NCBI RefSeq assembly: GCF_001652915.1
Contig: NZ_BBQI01000008.1
Coordinates: 85,414 to 149,413 of the forward strand
From: Cupriavidus sp. D384
GTDB lineage: Bacteria; Pseudomonadota; Gammaproteobacteria; Burkholderiales; Burkholderiaceae
Length of the DNA stretch: 64,000 nt
Direction of reading: 5' to 3'
How positions within the stretch are numbered: position 1 is the first letter of the stretch; the number at the start of each line of letters is the position of its first letter. The position numbers were made by a program, and so were the translations under genes. Below the pieces are notes generated by a model, which did not search any database, was not told where the DNA came from, and saw only the letters and a program-made list of their open reading frames with translations. This document shows, one piece after another, positions 54,011-63,945 of this stretch.

Positions 54011-54727
54011 TCAGTCGCCCGACGACTTCAGCGCCACCATGTCTTCGGGCGTCAGCCAGCGCCATTCGCCCAGCGCCAGCGCCGGGTCCAGCCGCAAGCC
54101 GCCGATAGCGCTGCGATGCAGTGCCGTCACATGGTTGCCGGTGGCGGCCACCATGCGCTTGACCTGGTGATACTTGCCCTGCAGCAGCGACAACCGCAGG
54201 CTGCGCTCGCCGGTGGCCTCGCAGGCATGCGCGGCAATCGGGGCCGGTTCGTCGTCCAGTTGCACGCCGGCGCCCAAGGCTTCCACCTGTTCCGGCGTCA
54301 CCGGATCGAACGTCGTCACCTCGTACACCTTGGGAACCTGCTTCTTCGGCGACGTCTGGGCGTGGATGAACTGGCCGTCGTCGGTCAGCAGCAGCAGGCC
54401 CGTGGTGTCGTGGTCGAGCCGCCCCACGGCCTGCACCTCGCGCTGGCGCAACGGCACCGGCAGCAGGTTGTAGACACTGGGATGATGGCGCGGCCGCTGC
54501 GAGCATTCGTAGCCGGCGGGCTTGTTCAGCATCAGGTAGGCCTTGGTACAGGCCAGCCATTCCTCGCCATCGACGGTCAGGCGCAGACCGTCAACCTCGA
54601 AGCGTGCACCCGGGTCTTCGCACAGTTCGCCGTTGACCTCGACCAGCCCGGCCTCCACCAGGTCGCCACAGTAGCGGCGGGTGCCGAAGCCTTGGGATTG
54701 CAGGATGCGGTCGAGTGTAATGGCCAT
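54011..54727 (-). CDS. rsuA: 16S rRNA pseudouridine synthase, RsuA family
   Basis: A 238-residue enzyme that isomerises a uridine in rRNA (U516 in E. coli). An N-terminal S4-like RNA-binding domain (residues 1-60, MAITLDRILQSQGFGTRRYC) precedes the catalytic domain with the aspartate motif GRLDHDTTGLLLLTDDG and the YQVKRMVAATGNHVTALHR segment. It is divergent from the photolyase gene; the 58-base gap between them probably carries overlapping promoters. RluE/F-type relatives are possible, but the length and S4 domain favour RsuA. Confidence 0.9.
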   Translation of the reverse strand: MAITLDRILQSQGFGTRRYCGDLVEAGLVEVNGELCEDPGARFEVDGLRLTVDGEEWLACTKAYLMLNKPAGYECSQRPRHHPSVYNLLPVPLRQREVQAVGRLDHDTTGLLLLTDDGQFIHAQTSPKKQVPKVYEVTTFDPVTPEQVEALGAGVQLDDEPAPIAAHACEATGERSLRLSLLQGKYHQVKRMVAATGNHVTALHRSAIGGLRLDPALALGEWRWLTPEDMVALKSSGD

Positions 54728-54785
54728 GAGTGATCTGAAAACTGCTTGTAAACGGTAGGGAAGTATCTGGACGCTATGTTAGGTT

Positions 54786-56345
54786 ATGGCGATGCCGAGA
54801 TCACCTTCCCCTGCGCCCGCACCGGGCGAACGTCTGCCTTACCGGATTGACCGGGAATTCACACGCGGCCTGGTCTGGTTCCGGCGCGACTTGCGCATGG
54901 ACGACCACGCGGCGCTGCATTATGCCCTCAAGCACTGCCGGCAGGTATGGTGCGTGTTCGTGTTCGACCGCGAAATCCTCGATCCGCTGCTCGAGCGCGG
55001 GCTCAAGGCCGACCGTCGCATCGAATTCATCCTGAAATCGCTCGATCCGCTGCGGCAGGCGCTGGCCGATGCCGGCGGCGGCCTGATCGTGCTCGACGAG
55101 CAGGCGCGCAAGGCAATCCCGCGCCTGGCGGCCGAACTCGACGCCGAGGCAGTGTTCACCAATCACGATTACGAACCGATCGCCAACGACCGCGACGCCA
55201 CGGTGCGCCAGGCGCTGGCGGCAGATGAGCGTGAACTGTTCACGTTCAAGGACCAGGTAATTTTCGAGGCAAACGAGATCCTGACCGGCCAGGACCACCC
55301 TTTCAGCGTGTTCACGCCTTACAAGAATGCGTGGCTGAAGGCAGTGCGACCGTTCGACCTGCGCCCCTACCCGGTCGACAAATACCGGAAGGCGCTGGCC
55401 CCGGTGCCCGCCGCACACCGGAAGGCGCTGCCGACGCTGGAATCGCTGGGCTTTGCGCCCAGCAACCTAAAGGAAATTGCCATGCCGACGGGCATGGACG
55501 GGGCCGAGGCGCTATTCCACGAGTTCCAGGGCCGCATGGGCGAATACGGACATCGCCGCGACTTCCCGGCGCTGCGCGGCCCCAGCTACCTGTCGGTGCA
55601 CCTGCGTTTCGGCACGATCTCGATCCGCAAGCTCGCGCGTGCCGCGCACGATGCCGCCCAGCGCAGCGGCACTGGCAGTGCCGGCGCGGTCATCTGGCTA
55701 TCAGAACTGATCTGGCGGGATTTTTACTTCATGATCCTGCACCACCACCCGCGCCTGGCCGAAGGCAAGTCGTACCACCCGGAATACGACGCGATCCGCT
55801 GGGTCGACATCCACACCGGCAACGAATATTTCGACGCCTGGTGCCAGGCCCAAACTGGCTACCCGCTGGTGGACGCCGCCATGCTGCAGATCAAACAGAG
55901 CGGGTACATGCACAACCGGCTGCGCATGGTCACGGCCAGCTTTCTGGTCAAGGACCTGGGCGTGGACTGGCGCCGTGGCGAACAATACTTCGCCGACCAG
56001 CTCAACGATTTCGAATTCTCGGCGAACAACGGTGGCTGGCAATGGGCAGCCTCAACCGGCTGCGACGCGCAACCCTACTTCCGCATCTTCAATCCGGTCA
56101 CCCAGTCGGAAAAATTCGATCCACAGGGCCGCTTTATCCGCAAATACCTGCCGGTGCTGGAAAACCTGCCGGACAAGTACATCCATGCACCATGGACGGC
56201 GCCCGCCGAGGTGCTGGCGTCGGCGGGAGTAAAGCTGGGAGACAACTATCCGCAGCCGATCGTCCAGCACAAGGTTGCACGGATGGAGGCGCTGGAGAGG
56301 TATGGGGCGGTGAAGGGGTCGAAGGCGAAGCCCGAGGGCGACTGA
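54786..56345 (+). CDS. phrB: Deoxyribodipyrimidine photolyase
   Basis: FAD- and antenna-dependent DNA repair enzyme that splits cyclobutane pyrimidine dimers with blue light. The 519-residue protein has an N-terminal antenna domain (VWFRRDLRMDDHAALHYAL, about 30-160) and a C-terminal FAD domain with LRGPSYLSVHLRFGTISIR, WLSELIWRDFYFMIL, MHNRLRMVTASFLVKDLGVDWRRGEQYF and NNGGWQWAASTGCDAQPYFRIFNP. These are class I CPD photolyase hallmarks. The first 25 residues are a proline-rich leader before the domain. It is convergent with hemY. Confidence 0.95.
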   Translation: MAMPRSPSPAPAPGERLPYRIDREFTRGLVWFRRDLRMDDHAALHYALKHCRQVWCVFVFDREILDPLLERGLKADRRIEFILKSLDPLRQALADAGGGLIVLDEQARKAIPRLAAELDAEAVFTNHDYEPIANDRDATVRQALAADERELFTFKDQVIFEANEILTGQDHPFSVFTPYKNAWLKAVRPFDLRPYPVDKYRKALAPVPAAHRKALPTLESLGFAPSNLKEIAMPTGMDGAEALFHEFQGRMGEYGHRRDFPALRGPSYLSVHLRFGTISIRKLARAAHDAAQRSGTGSAGAVIWLSELIWRDFYFMILHHHPRLAEGKSYHPEYDAIRWVDIHTGNEYFDAWCQAQTGYPLVDAAMLQIKQSGYMHNRLRMVTASFLVKDLGVDWRRGEQYFADQLNDFEFSANNGGWQWAASTGCDAQPYFRIFNPVTQSEKFDPQGRFIRKYLPVLENLPDKYIHAPWTAPAEVLASAGVKLGDNYPQPIVQHKVARMEALERYGAVKGSKAKPEGD

Positions 56346-56420
56346 GCGGAAGGCAGGTCCGGCGCGGGTTGACGCGAGAACCGGGCCGGGCATTTGCACC
56401 CCGCCGGTCCTCGCCAGTGC

Positions 56421-57611
56421 TCAAGCCGCCAGCATGGCACTTTCCCGATAGTGCTTCTGGGCATCCTCGGGGCGGTCGGTTTCCTCGAACAGCCGGGCCA
56501 GCGCCAGATGCGCGCGTACGCAGATGCGCCGCTGCGCGTCGCGGTCGGCGTAGCGCAGCGCGCGTTCGAAGTTCGACTGCGCCTTGCCCCACAGTTGCTC
56601 GCCCAGGCAGAGCACGCCCAGCGTGTAGTACAGGTCGGCATCGTTCGGATGGTCGACCAGCCATTTTTCGGCCTGCTGGATCTGCGGCAGCGCCTTGCCC
56701 GGCTCCGCGCAATCGGCGTAGCGCTGCACCAGCCGGCTGTCCCAATTGACCTTGAGGGCTTCCTCGACGATCCGGCGGGCCTCGTTCTGGCGGTTCAGCG
56801 CCGAGAAATAGCGTGCGGCCTGCTCGGCGATGCGCACGGCATGCCGCTCGTCGGCCGACAGCGAGCGCCAGAAGTGATAGAGCGATTCCGCGTCATGGCG
56901 GCGCTCTTCGAGCATGGCTTCCACGGCCATCTGCTTGAGACGCAGCGCCAGCACCGGGTGCAGCGCATTGCGCTTTTCCAGCGAACGCGCCAGGCGAAGC
57001 ACCTCGGTCCAGTTCTTCAGATGCTGGTGCGCACGCAGCGCAATCCGCTGCACGTGGATCTGGCGGCCGCCTTTTTCCTGCAGCTGGGCGATGGTTTCCA
57101 GCGCCCCCTCTGGGTCGCGGGCATCCACCAGCAGTTCGGCCATCGACACCAGCCGCGCCTGCTCGCGTTCGGGATCGGTGACCTGCGACATCCATGCGTC
57201 ACGACGTTCCGATTCCTGCATCCGGTGCGCGGCCCGCGCGCCCACCAGCGCGGCGGTCTGCGCCTGCTCCGGCCAGGACTGGGCCTCCTTGGCCGCGCGT
57301 TCGGCGCGGGCAAAGCGGCCAGCAAACAGGTTCTCGATCGACTCGCGCAACGCGGCCTGGGCCTTGCTCATGCGGCTGCGCTCGCGGTATGCGGCAGCCC
57401 GGCGAGGCATTTCCGACAGATGCCGCATCGTCGTCATGACAGTCCAGACCACGAAGAACACCAGCAGCAGCAGCGCCAGCGTCAGGTTCAGCGACATCTC
57501 CACGCGGTACGGCGGATAGAACAGCACCACGTTGCTCTGATTGAACTGCGTGAACAGCGCCAATCCCACCGCGCCGCCAAACAGTACGGCCACCCAGAAA
57601 AGCAGTCGCAT
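56421..57611 (-). CDS. hemY: HemY-type membrane TPR protein
   Basis: A 396-residue inner-membrane protein encoded at the end of the haem operon. Two N-terminal hydrophobic segments (about 3-22 and 42-62) form the HemY_N membrane domain, followed by a long helical region with TPR repeats, for example DLYYTLGVLCLGEQLWGKAQSNFERAL. It is not the protoporphyrinogen oxidase also called HemY in Bacillus; in E. coli and relatives it helps haem synthesis in a way that is not understood. Its start lies four bases after the hemDX stop. Confidence 0.9.
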   Translation of the reverse strand: MRLLFWVAVLFGGAVGLALFTQFNQSNVVLFYPPYRVEMSLNLTLALLLLVFFVVWTVMTTMRHLSEMPRRAAAYRERSRMSKAQAALRESIENLFAGRFARAERAAKEAQSWPEQAQTAALVGARAAHRMQESERRDAWMSQVTDPEREQARLVSMAELLVDARDPEGALETIAQLQEKGGRQIHVQRIALRAHQHLKNWTEVLRLARSLEKRNALHPVLALRLKQMAVEAMLEERRHDAESLYHFWRSLSADERHAVRIAEQAARYFSALNRQNEARRIVEEALKVNWDSRLVQRYADCAEPGKALPQIQQAEKWLVDHPNDADLYYTLGVLCLGEQLWGKAQSNFERALRYADRDAQRRICVRAHLALARLFEETDRPEDAQKHYRESAMLAA

Positions 57612-57615
57612 GCGG

Positions 57616-59715
57616 CTACTCCTTCTTCAGGGCATGCAGCGCGCCAAGGCTCTCGGCCATGGTCGGCAGCGACACGCTCACCGCGCTGGCCTGCGACTGC
57701 TTGAGCAGCGTCAGCACGCCCTGCACGCGGCGCGAGCGGGTATCGAAATAGCGGCCGATCATCGCCTGGGCAGCGGCCAGGTCGTTGCGGAAGACCGGTT
57801 CGTTACGCGACAGCAGCGCCAGCCGCGCATTGAGCAGCCGCAGCTTGACGTTCTCGCGCAGGAACCAGCCCTGGTCGCCCGACAACAGCAGCGCATTGGT
57901 GTCATCCACCTTGCGCACGCGGATGACCTGGCCCAGTTCGGCCAGTACGTAGTCCCAGGTGCGCGTCAGGACATTGCCCGTGGCAGCCGGCGCCGAAGCA
58001 CCCCTGGCATCGCCCTTGGCCAGCTTCTCGTTCTCGCCCGGGACGCGGTCGAGCATGCGCTCACCGGACAGCAGCGGCAGCGCATCGATCTGGTTGATCG
58101 ATTCGTCGAGCTTGATCGCCGCGCCGGTCAGGTCCGTATCGGGCACCGCCTTCATGCGCGCGATGTCGCGGGCAATGGCGCGGCGCAGCTGGTTGTACTG
58201 CGGCTTGTCCGCGCGGGCCAGGCGCGCGTCGGCGCTCTGCAGCGCCGACAGCGCCACCTGCACGTTGCCCGTCAGTTGCAGTTGCTGGCCGGCATTGGTC
58301 AGCAGTTGCTGGATCTCGGCGATTTCCCAGTCGTCGCGGTTGCGCATCAGGTCCTGGTAGACCTGTTCCAGCGCGGCCTGCTTGTCGCGGGCTTCCACCA
58401 CCTGGCCGTCAAGTGCGCCGACCTTGGCTTGCAGTTCCTTGACCGTGTCCTGCGCATTCTTCGACAGCACGCGCGTTTCCTGCACCAGCGTGTCATTGCT
58501 CTGCTGGCGCCGCGCAAGCTCCTGCGTCAGGTGTTCCACGCGCATCTGCAGCCAGAAGAAGCCGCCGGCGATGGCCAGGACCAGGACGACGGCAACCACC
58601 CACCAGGCCACCATGCCGCGGCGGGCGGCGGCGTGTCCGGCGGGCGGATGCGCAGTAAAAGACGTGCCGGCAGCACCGGACGGTGCGGCATGGCTAGACG
58701 AGGGGGACGTAGTCTCTGGCGTCACGCGTTCGACCTTCGTTGTCGTGGGTCCTTCGGACCCTGTTGATTCTGAGGCTGCCGGTGCGGGCGCAGGCACCGG
58801 CACCGGTTCGACCGGGGCGGGTGCGGGCACCGGCGCCACGGGCTCGGGCGCCGCCGGGCCAGCGTGGGCATTGCCCCATTGCGTACATGCGGCCAGCAAG
58901 CCGGCATCGCCGGGCGCGGCGGGCAGCACGTGCGCAAAACCCAGCGACTGGGCCTGCGCTGCAATTCTCGCATGCGGCGCAATGCACTGCATCTGCTTCA
59001 GGCGTTCGTGTTCCTGGGGCGACAAGTGCAGGCGCGCCAGGGCATCGAGGTTGCGGACGGCTTCGGAACTGGTCAGCAGCCAGGCGTATGGCGGCGCATC
59101 GGGCTTCAGGCTGTCGCGCACGGCCTGCCACTGCATGCCGGTCGGCTCGGGCAGCGTGCGGCTGTAGGCTTCCACGGCGTCCACGGTGGCGCCGGCTTCG
59201 CGCAGGCGGTCGCCCAGCCAGTCGCGGCCGCCGTTGCCGCGGATGATCAGTACGCTGCGGCCCGCGAACGCGCCGGGCGTGGTGTCGAGTTCGGTCCAGA
59301 GGGCCTCGGAGTCGAAACGCGGGGCGTCAGCAGTGGTATCGGTCTCGCCCTGTGCGCCAGCGGGGGCAATCACGCGATGGGTCGGCGGTGCGACGCCGCG
59401 TTCGGCCAGCGCCGCAACGCTCGACGGGCCTACCACGGCCACGGGAACGTCAGGCGGCCATTGCGCCTGGCCGGCGGTGTTCTGCACCTGCGCCAGCGCG
59501 TCCAGCGCGAACGACACCGCGTTGGGGCTGACGAACACCACCAGTGCATAGTCGGCCAGGCGGGCCAGCGCCGCGCGCAGCGGCGTATCGTCGGCGGCCG
59601 GGCCGATTGCCAGCAGCGGGAAGCCGAGCACATCGAGACCGGCGGCATGCAAGGCCTCGGTCAGTTGCCGGGACTGCCCGGCGGGTCGCGTAACTACGAC
59701 GGTCGGGCGAGGCAT
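57616..59715 (-). CDS. hemD: Fused uroporphyrinogen-III synthase and HemX domain protein
   Basis: A 699-residue two-domain protein. Residues 1-265 are uroporphyrinogen-III synthase (VVVTRPAGQSRQLTEAL, VFVSPNAVSFALDAL, LTSSEAVRNLDAL), which closes hydroxymethylbilane to uroporphyrinogen III. A proline-, alanine- and valine-rich linker (about 285-360) leads to one transmembrane helix (MVAWWVVAVVLVLAIAGGFF) and a coiled-coil HemX domain (about 390-690). Many proteobacteria encode HemD and HemX separately; fusion is known in Burkholderiales. The ATG at 59715 has GAGGAA upstream; an 88-codon open extension into hemC was rejected. It starts ten bases after hemC. Confidence 0.93.
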   Translation of the reverse strand: MPRPTVVVTRPAGQSRQLTEALHAAGLDVLGFPLLAIGPAADDTPLRAALARLADYALVVFVSPNAVSFALDALAQVQNTAGQAQWPPDVPVAVVGPSSVAALAERGVAPPTHRVIAPAGAQGETDTTADAPRFDSEALWTELDTTPGAFAGRSVLIIRGNGGRDWLGDRLREAGATVDAVEAYSRTLPEPTGMQWQAVRDSLKPDAPPYAWLLTSSEAVRNLDALARLHLSPQEHERLKQMQCIAPHARIAAQAQSLGFAHVLPAAPGDAGLLAACTQWGNAHAGPAAPEPVAPVPAPAPVEPVPVPAPAPAASESTGSEGPTTTKVERVTPETTSPSSSHAAPSGAAGTSFTAHPPAGHAAARRGMVAWWVVAVVLVLAIAGGFFWLQMRVEHLTQELARRQQSNDTLVQETRVLSKNAQDTVKELQAKVGALDGQVVEARDKQAALEQVYQDLMRNRDDWEIAEIQQLLTNAGQQLQLTGNVQVALSALQSADARLARADKPQYNQLRRAIARDIARMKAVPDTDLTGAAIKLDESINQIDALPLLSGERMLDRVPGENEKLAKGDARGASAPAATGNVLTRTWDYVLAELGQVIRVRKVDDTNALLLSGDQGWFLRENVKLRLLNARLALLSRNEPVFRNDLAAAQAMIGRYFDTRSRRVQGVLTLLKQSQASAVSVSLPTMAESLGALHALKKE

Positions 59716-59725
59716 CGGGCGTTCC

Positions 59726-60721
59726 TCAGGCGGGTCCGGCGGTCGACAGCGCAGCCAGTACGGCGTCGGCGCCCTGGCCCAGCAGGTCACCCGCCACGGC
59801 GGCGCCCAGCTGCTCGGCGGCCTGCACCGAATCCACGGGTGCCGTAGCGTGAGCACGCACGTTGCGGGTGCCATCGGGCAGCGCGACAAAGGCGTCGAGT
59901 TGCAGCGTGGCGTCATGCCAGCGCGCGTGGGCGGCCAGCGGTACCTGGCACGACCCGCCCAGGCGGCGCGATACGGCACGTTCGGCCGACACGGCCAGCA
60001 GCGTCGGCACGTGATTGAGCGGCGCCAGCCATTCGGCCATTTCGGGGCGGTCCGAGCGGATCTCGATACCCAGCGCGCCCTGCCCTGCGGCGGGCAGCGA
60101 GCTGTCGGGCCCGATCAGCGCGCGGATGCGGTCACCCAGGCCCAGGCGCTTCAGACCTGCTGCGGCCAGGATGATGGCGCCATATTCGCCGCGGTCGAGC
60201 TTGCCCAGACGCGTATCGAGATTGCCGCGCAACGGCTTGATGACCAGATGCGGATAACGGCTGCGCAGCGCAGCCTCGCGGCGCAGGCTCGACGTGCCAA
60301 CCACGGTGCCTGCCGGCATCTCGTCGAGCGAGGCGAATTGCGAGGAAACCAGCGCGTCGCGCGGGTCTTCGCGTTCCATGACGGCCGTCAGCACAAACCC
60401 CTCGGGCAGCTCCATCGGCACATCCTTGAGCGAATGCACGGCCAGGTCGGCACGACCCTCGGCCATGGCCACTTCAAGCTCCTTCACGAACAGGCCCTTG
60501 CCGCCTACCTTTGACAGGGTCTTATCGAGAATTTGATCACCCCTTGTCGTCATGCCGAGAATGGACACATCGCATTGGGGATAGTATTGTTGCAATGCAG
60601 CACGCACATGTTCAGCCTGCCACATCGCCAGCCGGCTTTCGCGCGAGGCGATGACGAGCTTGTGTGGCATGCTGCGTGACGCTGCAGCGGACGAAGACGA
60701 CGGTTGGGCGGGTGCTTGCAT
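59726..60721 (-). CDS. hemC: Hydroxymethylbilane synthase (porphobilinogen deaminase)
   Basis: Joins four porphobilinogens into the linear tetrapyrrole used by HemD. The 331-residue protein has [23 protein letters not shown], the [25 protein letters not shown] active-site segment with its aspartate, [10 protein letters not shown] and the cofactor-binding Cys258 in GGSCQVPLA, to which dipyrromethane is attached. The first 17 residues are a serine- and alanine-rich leader; the internal ATG at 60670 would also give a complete enzyme. It is divergent from ppc, with 152 bases between them, and is the first gene of the haem operon. Confidence 0.95.
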   Translation of the reverse strand: MQAPAQPSSSSAAASRSMPHKLVIASRESRLAMWQAEHVRAALQQYYPQCDVSILGMTTRGDQILDKTLSKVGGKGLFVKELEVAMAEGRADLAVHSLKDVPMELPEGFVLTAVMEREDPRDALVSSQFASLDEMPAGTVVGTSSLRREAALRSRYPHLVIKPLRGNLDTRLGKLDRGEYGAIILAAAGLKRLGLGDRIRALIGPDSSLPAAGQGALGIEIRSDRPEMAEWLAPLNHVPTLLAVSAERAVSRRLGGSCQVPLAAHARWHDATLQLDAFVALPDGTRNVRAHATAPVDSVQAAEQLGAAVAGDLLGQGADAVLAALSTAGPA

Positions 60722-60873
60722 GCGCGCATGTTAGCACGCACCCCCTCGCAAAACCGCCAGATTGCCAGACCCGAAGTGACTTTCCGGCACGTGATTGATG
60801 CCGGTCGAACCTCGCGCCACGTGTATGGGGTTCGATACATATAAGCAACGCAGTGAGACGAGGAGATAAGTCA

Positions 60874-63800
60874 ATGACGCAGCCTGCTGCGCGCCCCAAC
60901 GGCCGTACCCGATCCACCGGCCGCAAGTCAGTTACGCGAGCCTCAGGCCAGCATGACGTGAATGGCACCACCCCGGGCGCCACCCCCAAGAAATCCCCCA
61001 CCCGCAATGCCAGGGCATCGGGCAAGCCGACGCTGTCCGTGGTGACGCCCGAGGGCAATACCGTCGCCCCGGCCCGCCGCACCGCCGACAAGGACCTGCC
61101 GCTGCGCGAGGACATCCGCTTCCTGGGCCGCCTGCTCGGCGAATGCCTGCGCGAGCAGGAAGGCGATGCCGCCTTCGACCTGGTCGAGACGATCCGCCAG
61201 ACCGCCGTGCGCTTCCGCCGCGAGAACGACCGTTCCGCCGGCACCGAGCTGGACCGCCTGCTGAAGCGGCTGTCGCGCGACCAGACCAACTCGGTGGTAC
61301 GCGCCTTCAGCTATTTTTCGCACCTGGCCAATATCGCCGAGGACCAGCACCACAACCGCCGCCGCCGCGTGCATGCGCTGGCCGGATCGCCGCCTCAGCC
61401 GGGCAGCCTGGCCCGCGCGCTGCAGGCCATCGACGCCGCCGGCGTCACCGGCAAGCAGGTGCGCGACTTCCTGGATGGCGCGCTGATCATGCCCGTGCTG
61501 ACCGCGCATCCGACCGAAGTGCAACGCAAGTCGATCCTCGACGCCGAGCGCGAGATCGCCCGCCTGCTGGCCGAGCGCGATCTGCCGATGACGGCACGCG
61601 AGCGCGACCACAACACGGCGCAGCTGCGCGCCCGCGTGACCACGCTGTGGCAGACCCGCATGCTGCGCAACACGCGGCTGATGGTGGTGGACGAGATCGA
61701 GAACGCCCTCTCCTACTACCGCACCACGTTCCTGCAGGGCATTCCGCGCCTGATGGCGGAGATGGAAGAGGACATCGCCGAAGTCTTCCCGCGCCGCGGC
61801 AAGGCCGGCACGGCACCCGCGCCGCTGGCGCCGTTCCTGCAGATGGGCTCGTGGATCGGCGGCGACCGCGACGGCAATCCGAATGTGACGGCCGAAACGC
61901 TGGAGCACGCCGCCCAGCAGCAGTCGACGCTGATCATGCTGTGGTATCTGGACGAGGTTCACGCGCTGGGCGCCGAACTGCCGCTGTCGTCGTTGATGGT
62001 CGATGCCAGCCCCGAGCTGCTGGCGCTGGCCGAGGCATCGCCCGACCATTCCGAGCACCGCGCCGACGAGCCATACCGCCGTGCGCTGATCGGCATCTAC
62101 GCCCGCCTGGCCGCCACCACGGAACGCCTGACCGGCCATGTGGCCCAGCGCCATCCGGTGGCCGATGTGGCGCCGTACGACAACGCCGAAGCGTTCGCCG
62201 CCGACGTGCAGGTGGTACTCGATTCGCTGCGCTCGCACCACGGCCAGGCGCTGGCTCGTGGCCGCATCGACTCGCTGGCGCGCGCCATCGCCATCTTCGG
62301 CTTCCATCTGGCGTCGGTGGACATGCGCCAGGTGTCCGACGTGCACGAAGCCGTGGTGGCCGAGCTGTTCAAGGCCGCCGGCATCGAAGCCAACTACGCG
62401 GGGCTGCCCGAAGAGCGCAAGGTGGAACTGCTGCTGGCCGAACTGCGCCAGCCGCGCCTGCTGACGCTGCCGTGGCACGACTATTCCGAGCAGACGCGCA
62501 AGGAGCTGGCGATCTTCGCCATGGCGCGCGACCTGCGGGCCCGCTACGGCAACCGCGTGGCCCGCAACTACATCATTTCGCACACCGAGACGCTGTCCGA
62601 CCTGGTGGAGGTGATGCTGCTGCAGAAGGAAACCGGCATGCTGCGCGGCGCGCTGGGCAGCAAGACCGACCCGGCCCGCATGGAGCTGATGGTCATTCCG
62701 CTGTTCGAAACCATCGAGGACTTGCGCAACGCGGCCGGCATCATGCAGTCGCTGCTGGACCTGCCGGGCTTCGATTCGGTGATCAGGCACCATGGCGTCG
62801 AGCAGGAAGTGATGCTCGGCTATTCGGATTCGAACAAGGACGGCGGCTTCCTGACGTCGAACTGGGAACTCTACAAGGCCGAACTGGCGCTGGTGAAGCT
62901 GTTCGAGGAACGCCGCGTCAAGCTGCGCCTGTTCCACGGCCGCGGGGGCACCGTGGGCCGTGGCGGTGGCCCGACCTACGAGGCGATCCTGTCGCAGCCG
63001 CCGGGCACCGTGAACGGCCAGATCCGCCTGACCGAGCAGGGCGAAATCATCAATAGCAAGTTCGCCAATCCGGAAATCGGCCGGCGCAACCTGGAAACGG
63101 TGATCGCGGCCACGCTGGAGGCGTCGCTGCTGCCCACGCAGAACGCGCCGGCCGGGCTCGCCACGTTCGAAGCGGTCATGCAGCAGCTGTCCGACCACGC
63201 GTTCCGCGCGTACCGGCACCTGGTGTACGAGACCCCGGGCTTCAAGGACTACTTCTTCGCGACCACGCCGATCACCGAGATTGCCGACCTGAACCTGGGT
63301 TCGCGGCCGGCCTCGCGCAAGCTGATGGACAAGAAGAGCCGCAAGATCGAGGATCTGCGCGCGATTCCGTGGGGCTTCTCGTGGGGCCAGTGCCGCCTGC
63401 TGCTGCCGGGCTGGTACGGCTTTGGCAGCGCGGTCAAGGCCATGCTGGACGCCGCACCCGACGAAAAGTCGCGCAAGGTGGCCGTGGCCACGCTGAAGCG
63501 CATGGTCAAGACCTGGCCGTTCTTCCGCACGCTGCTGTCGAACATGGACATGGTGCTTGCCAAGACCGACCTGGCCGTGGCGTCGCGTTACGCGGGGCTG
63601 TGCGACGACCCGGCGCTGCGCAAGGCCGTGTTCTCGCGCATCAGCGCCGAGTGGCATCTGACCAGCGACATGCTGTCGCTCATCACGGGCCGCACGGAAC
63701 GCCTGTCCGATAACCCGCTGCTGGCGCGCTCGATCAAGAACCGCTTTGCCTACCTGGACCCGCTGAACCACCTGCAGGTGGAACTGCTCAAGCGCTACCG

Positions 63801-63891
63801 CGCCGGCAAGGACGCCGACGACGTTCGCGTGCGACGCGGGATTCACTTGACGATCAACGGCGTGGCGGCCGGGTTGCGTAATAGCGGCTGA
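60874..63891 (+). CDS. ppc: Phosphoenolpyruvate carboxylase with long N-terminal extension
   Basis: Adds bicarbonate to phosphoenolpyruvate to make oxaloacetate for the TCA cycle. The core has the catalytic motifs [42 protein letters not shown] and [14 protein letters not shown], and the C-terminal RNSG. The protein has 1005 residues, against about 880-930 in most bacteria. About 75 residues rich in T, R, K and P precede the first family helix ([19 protein letters not shown]). AGGAG at 60861-60865 supports the ATG at 60874 rather than the ATG 21 bases upstream. The 152-base divergent gap to hemC holds two CACGTG palindromes 30 bp apart. Confidence 0.96.
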   Translation: MTQPAARPNGRTRSTGRKSVTRASGQHDVNGTTPGATPKKSPTRNARASGKPTLSVVTPEGNTVAPARRTADKDLPLREDIRFLGRLLGECLREQEGDAAFDLVETIRQTAVRFRRENDRSAGTELDRLLKRLSRDQTNSVVRAFSYFSHLANIAEDQHHNRRRRVHALAGSPPQPGSLARALQAIDAAGVTGKQVRDFLDGALIMPVLTAHPTEVQRKSILDAEREIARLLAERDLPMTARERDHNTAQLRARVTTLWQTRMLRNTRLMVVDEIENALSYYRTTFLQGIPRLMAEMEEDIAEVFPRRGKAGTAPAPLAPFLQMGSWIGGDRDGNPNVTAETLEHAAQQQSTLIMLWYLDEVHALGAELPLSSLMVDASPELLALAEASPDHSEHRADEPYRRALIGIYARLAATTERLTGHVAQRHPVADVAPYDNAEAFAADVQVVLDSLRSHHGQALARGRIDSLARAIAIFGFHLASVDMRQVSDVHEAVVAELFKAAGIEANYAGLPEERKVELLLAELRQPRLLTLPWHDYSEQTRKELAIFAMARDLRARYGNRVARNYIISHTETLSDLVEVMLLQKETGMLRGALGSKTDPARMELMVIPLFETIEDLRNAAGIMQSLLDLPGFDSVIRHHGVEQEVMLGYSDSNKDGGFLTSNWELYKAELALVKLFEERRVKLRLFHGRGGTVGRGGGPTYEAILSQPPGTVNGQIRLTEQGEIINSKFANPEIGRRNLETVIAATLEASLLPTQNAPAGLATFEAVMQQLSDHAFRAYRHLVYETPGFKDYFFATTPITEIADLNLGSRPASRKLMDKKSRKIEDLRAIPWGFSWGQCRLLLPGWYGFGSAVKAMLDAAPDEKSRKVAVATLKRMVKTWPFFRTLLSNMDMVLAKTDLAVASRYAGLCDDPALRKAVFSRISAEWHLTSDMLSLITGRTERLSDNPLLARSIKNRFAYLDPLNHLQVELLKRYRAGKDADDVRVRRGIHLTINGVAAGLRNSG

Positions 63892-63918
63892 TTTTTGTTG
63901 CGTTTTCGCCGCTTTTCT

Positions 63919-63945
63919 CCCCTCTCCCGCCCGGCGGGAGAGGGG
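63919..63945. repeat. Long intergenic hairpin after ppc
   Basis: CCCCTCTCCCGCC, one base, GGCGGGAGAGGGG: a perfect inverted repeat with 13-base arms, 27 bases after the ppc stop. It is followed by TCGGGGGAGAGGG, a partial further copy of the GGGGAGAGGG strand. Such CTCTCCC-type elements are common between genes in beta- and gammaproteobacteria. It can act as a terminator or mRNA stabiliser; there is no T-run. The remaining bases to the window end show no gene. Confidence 0.65.
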
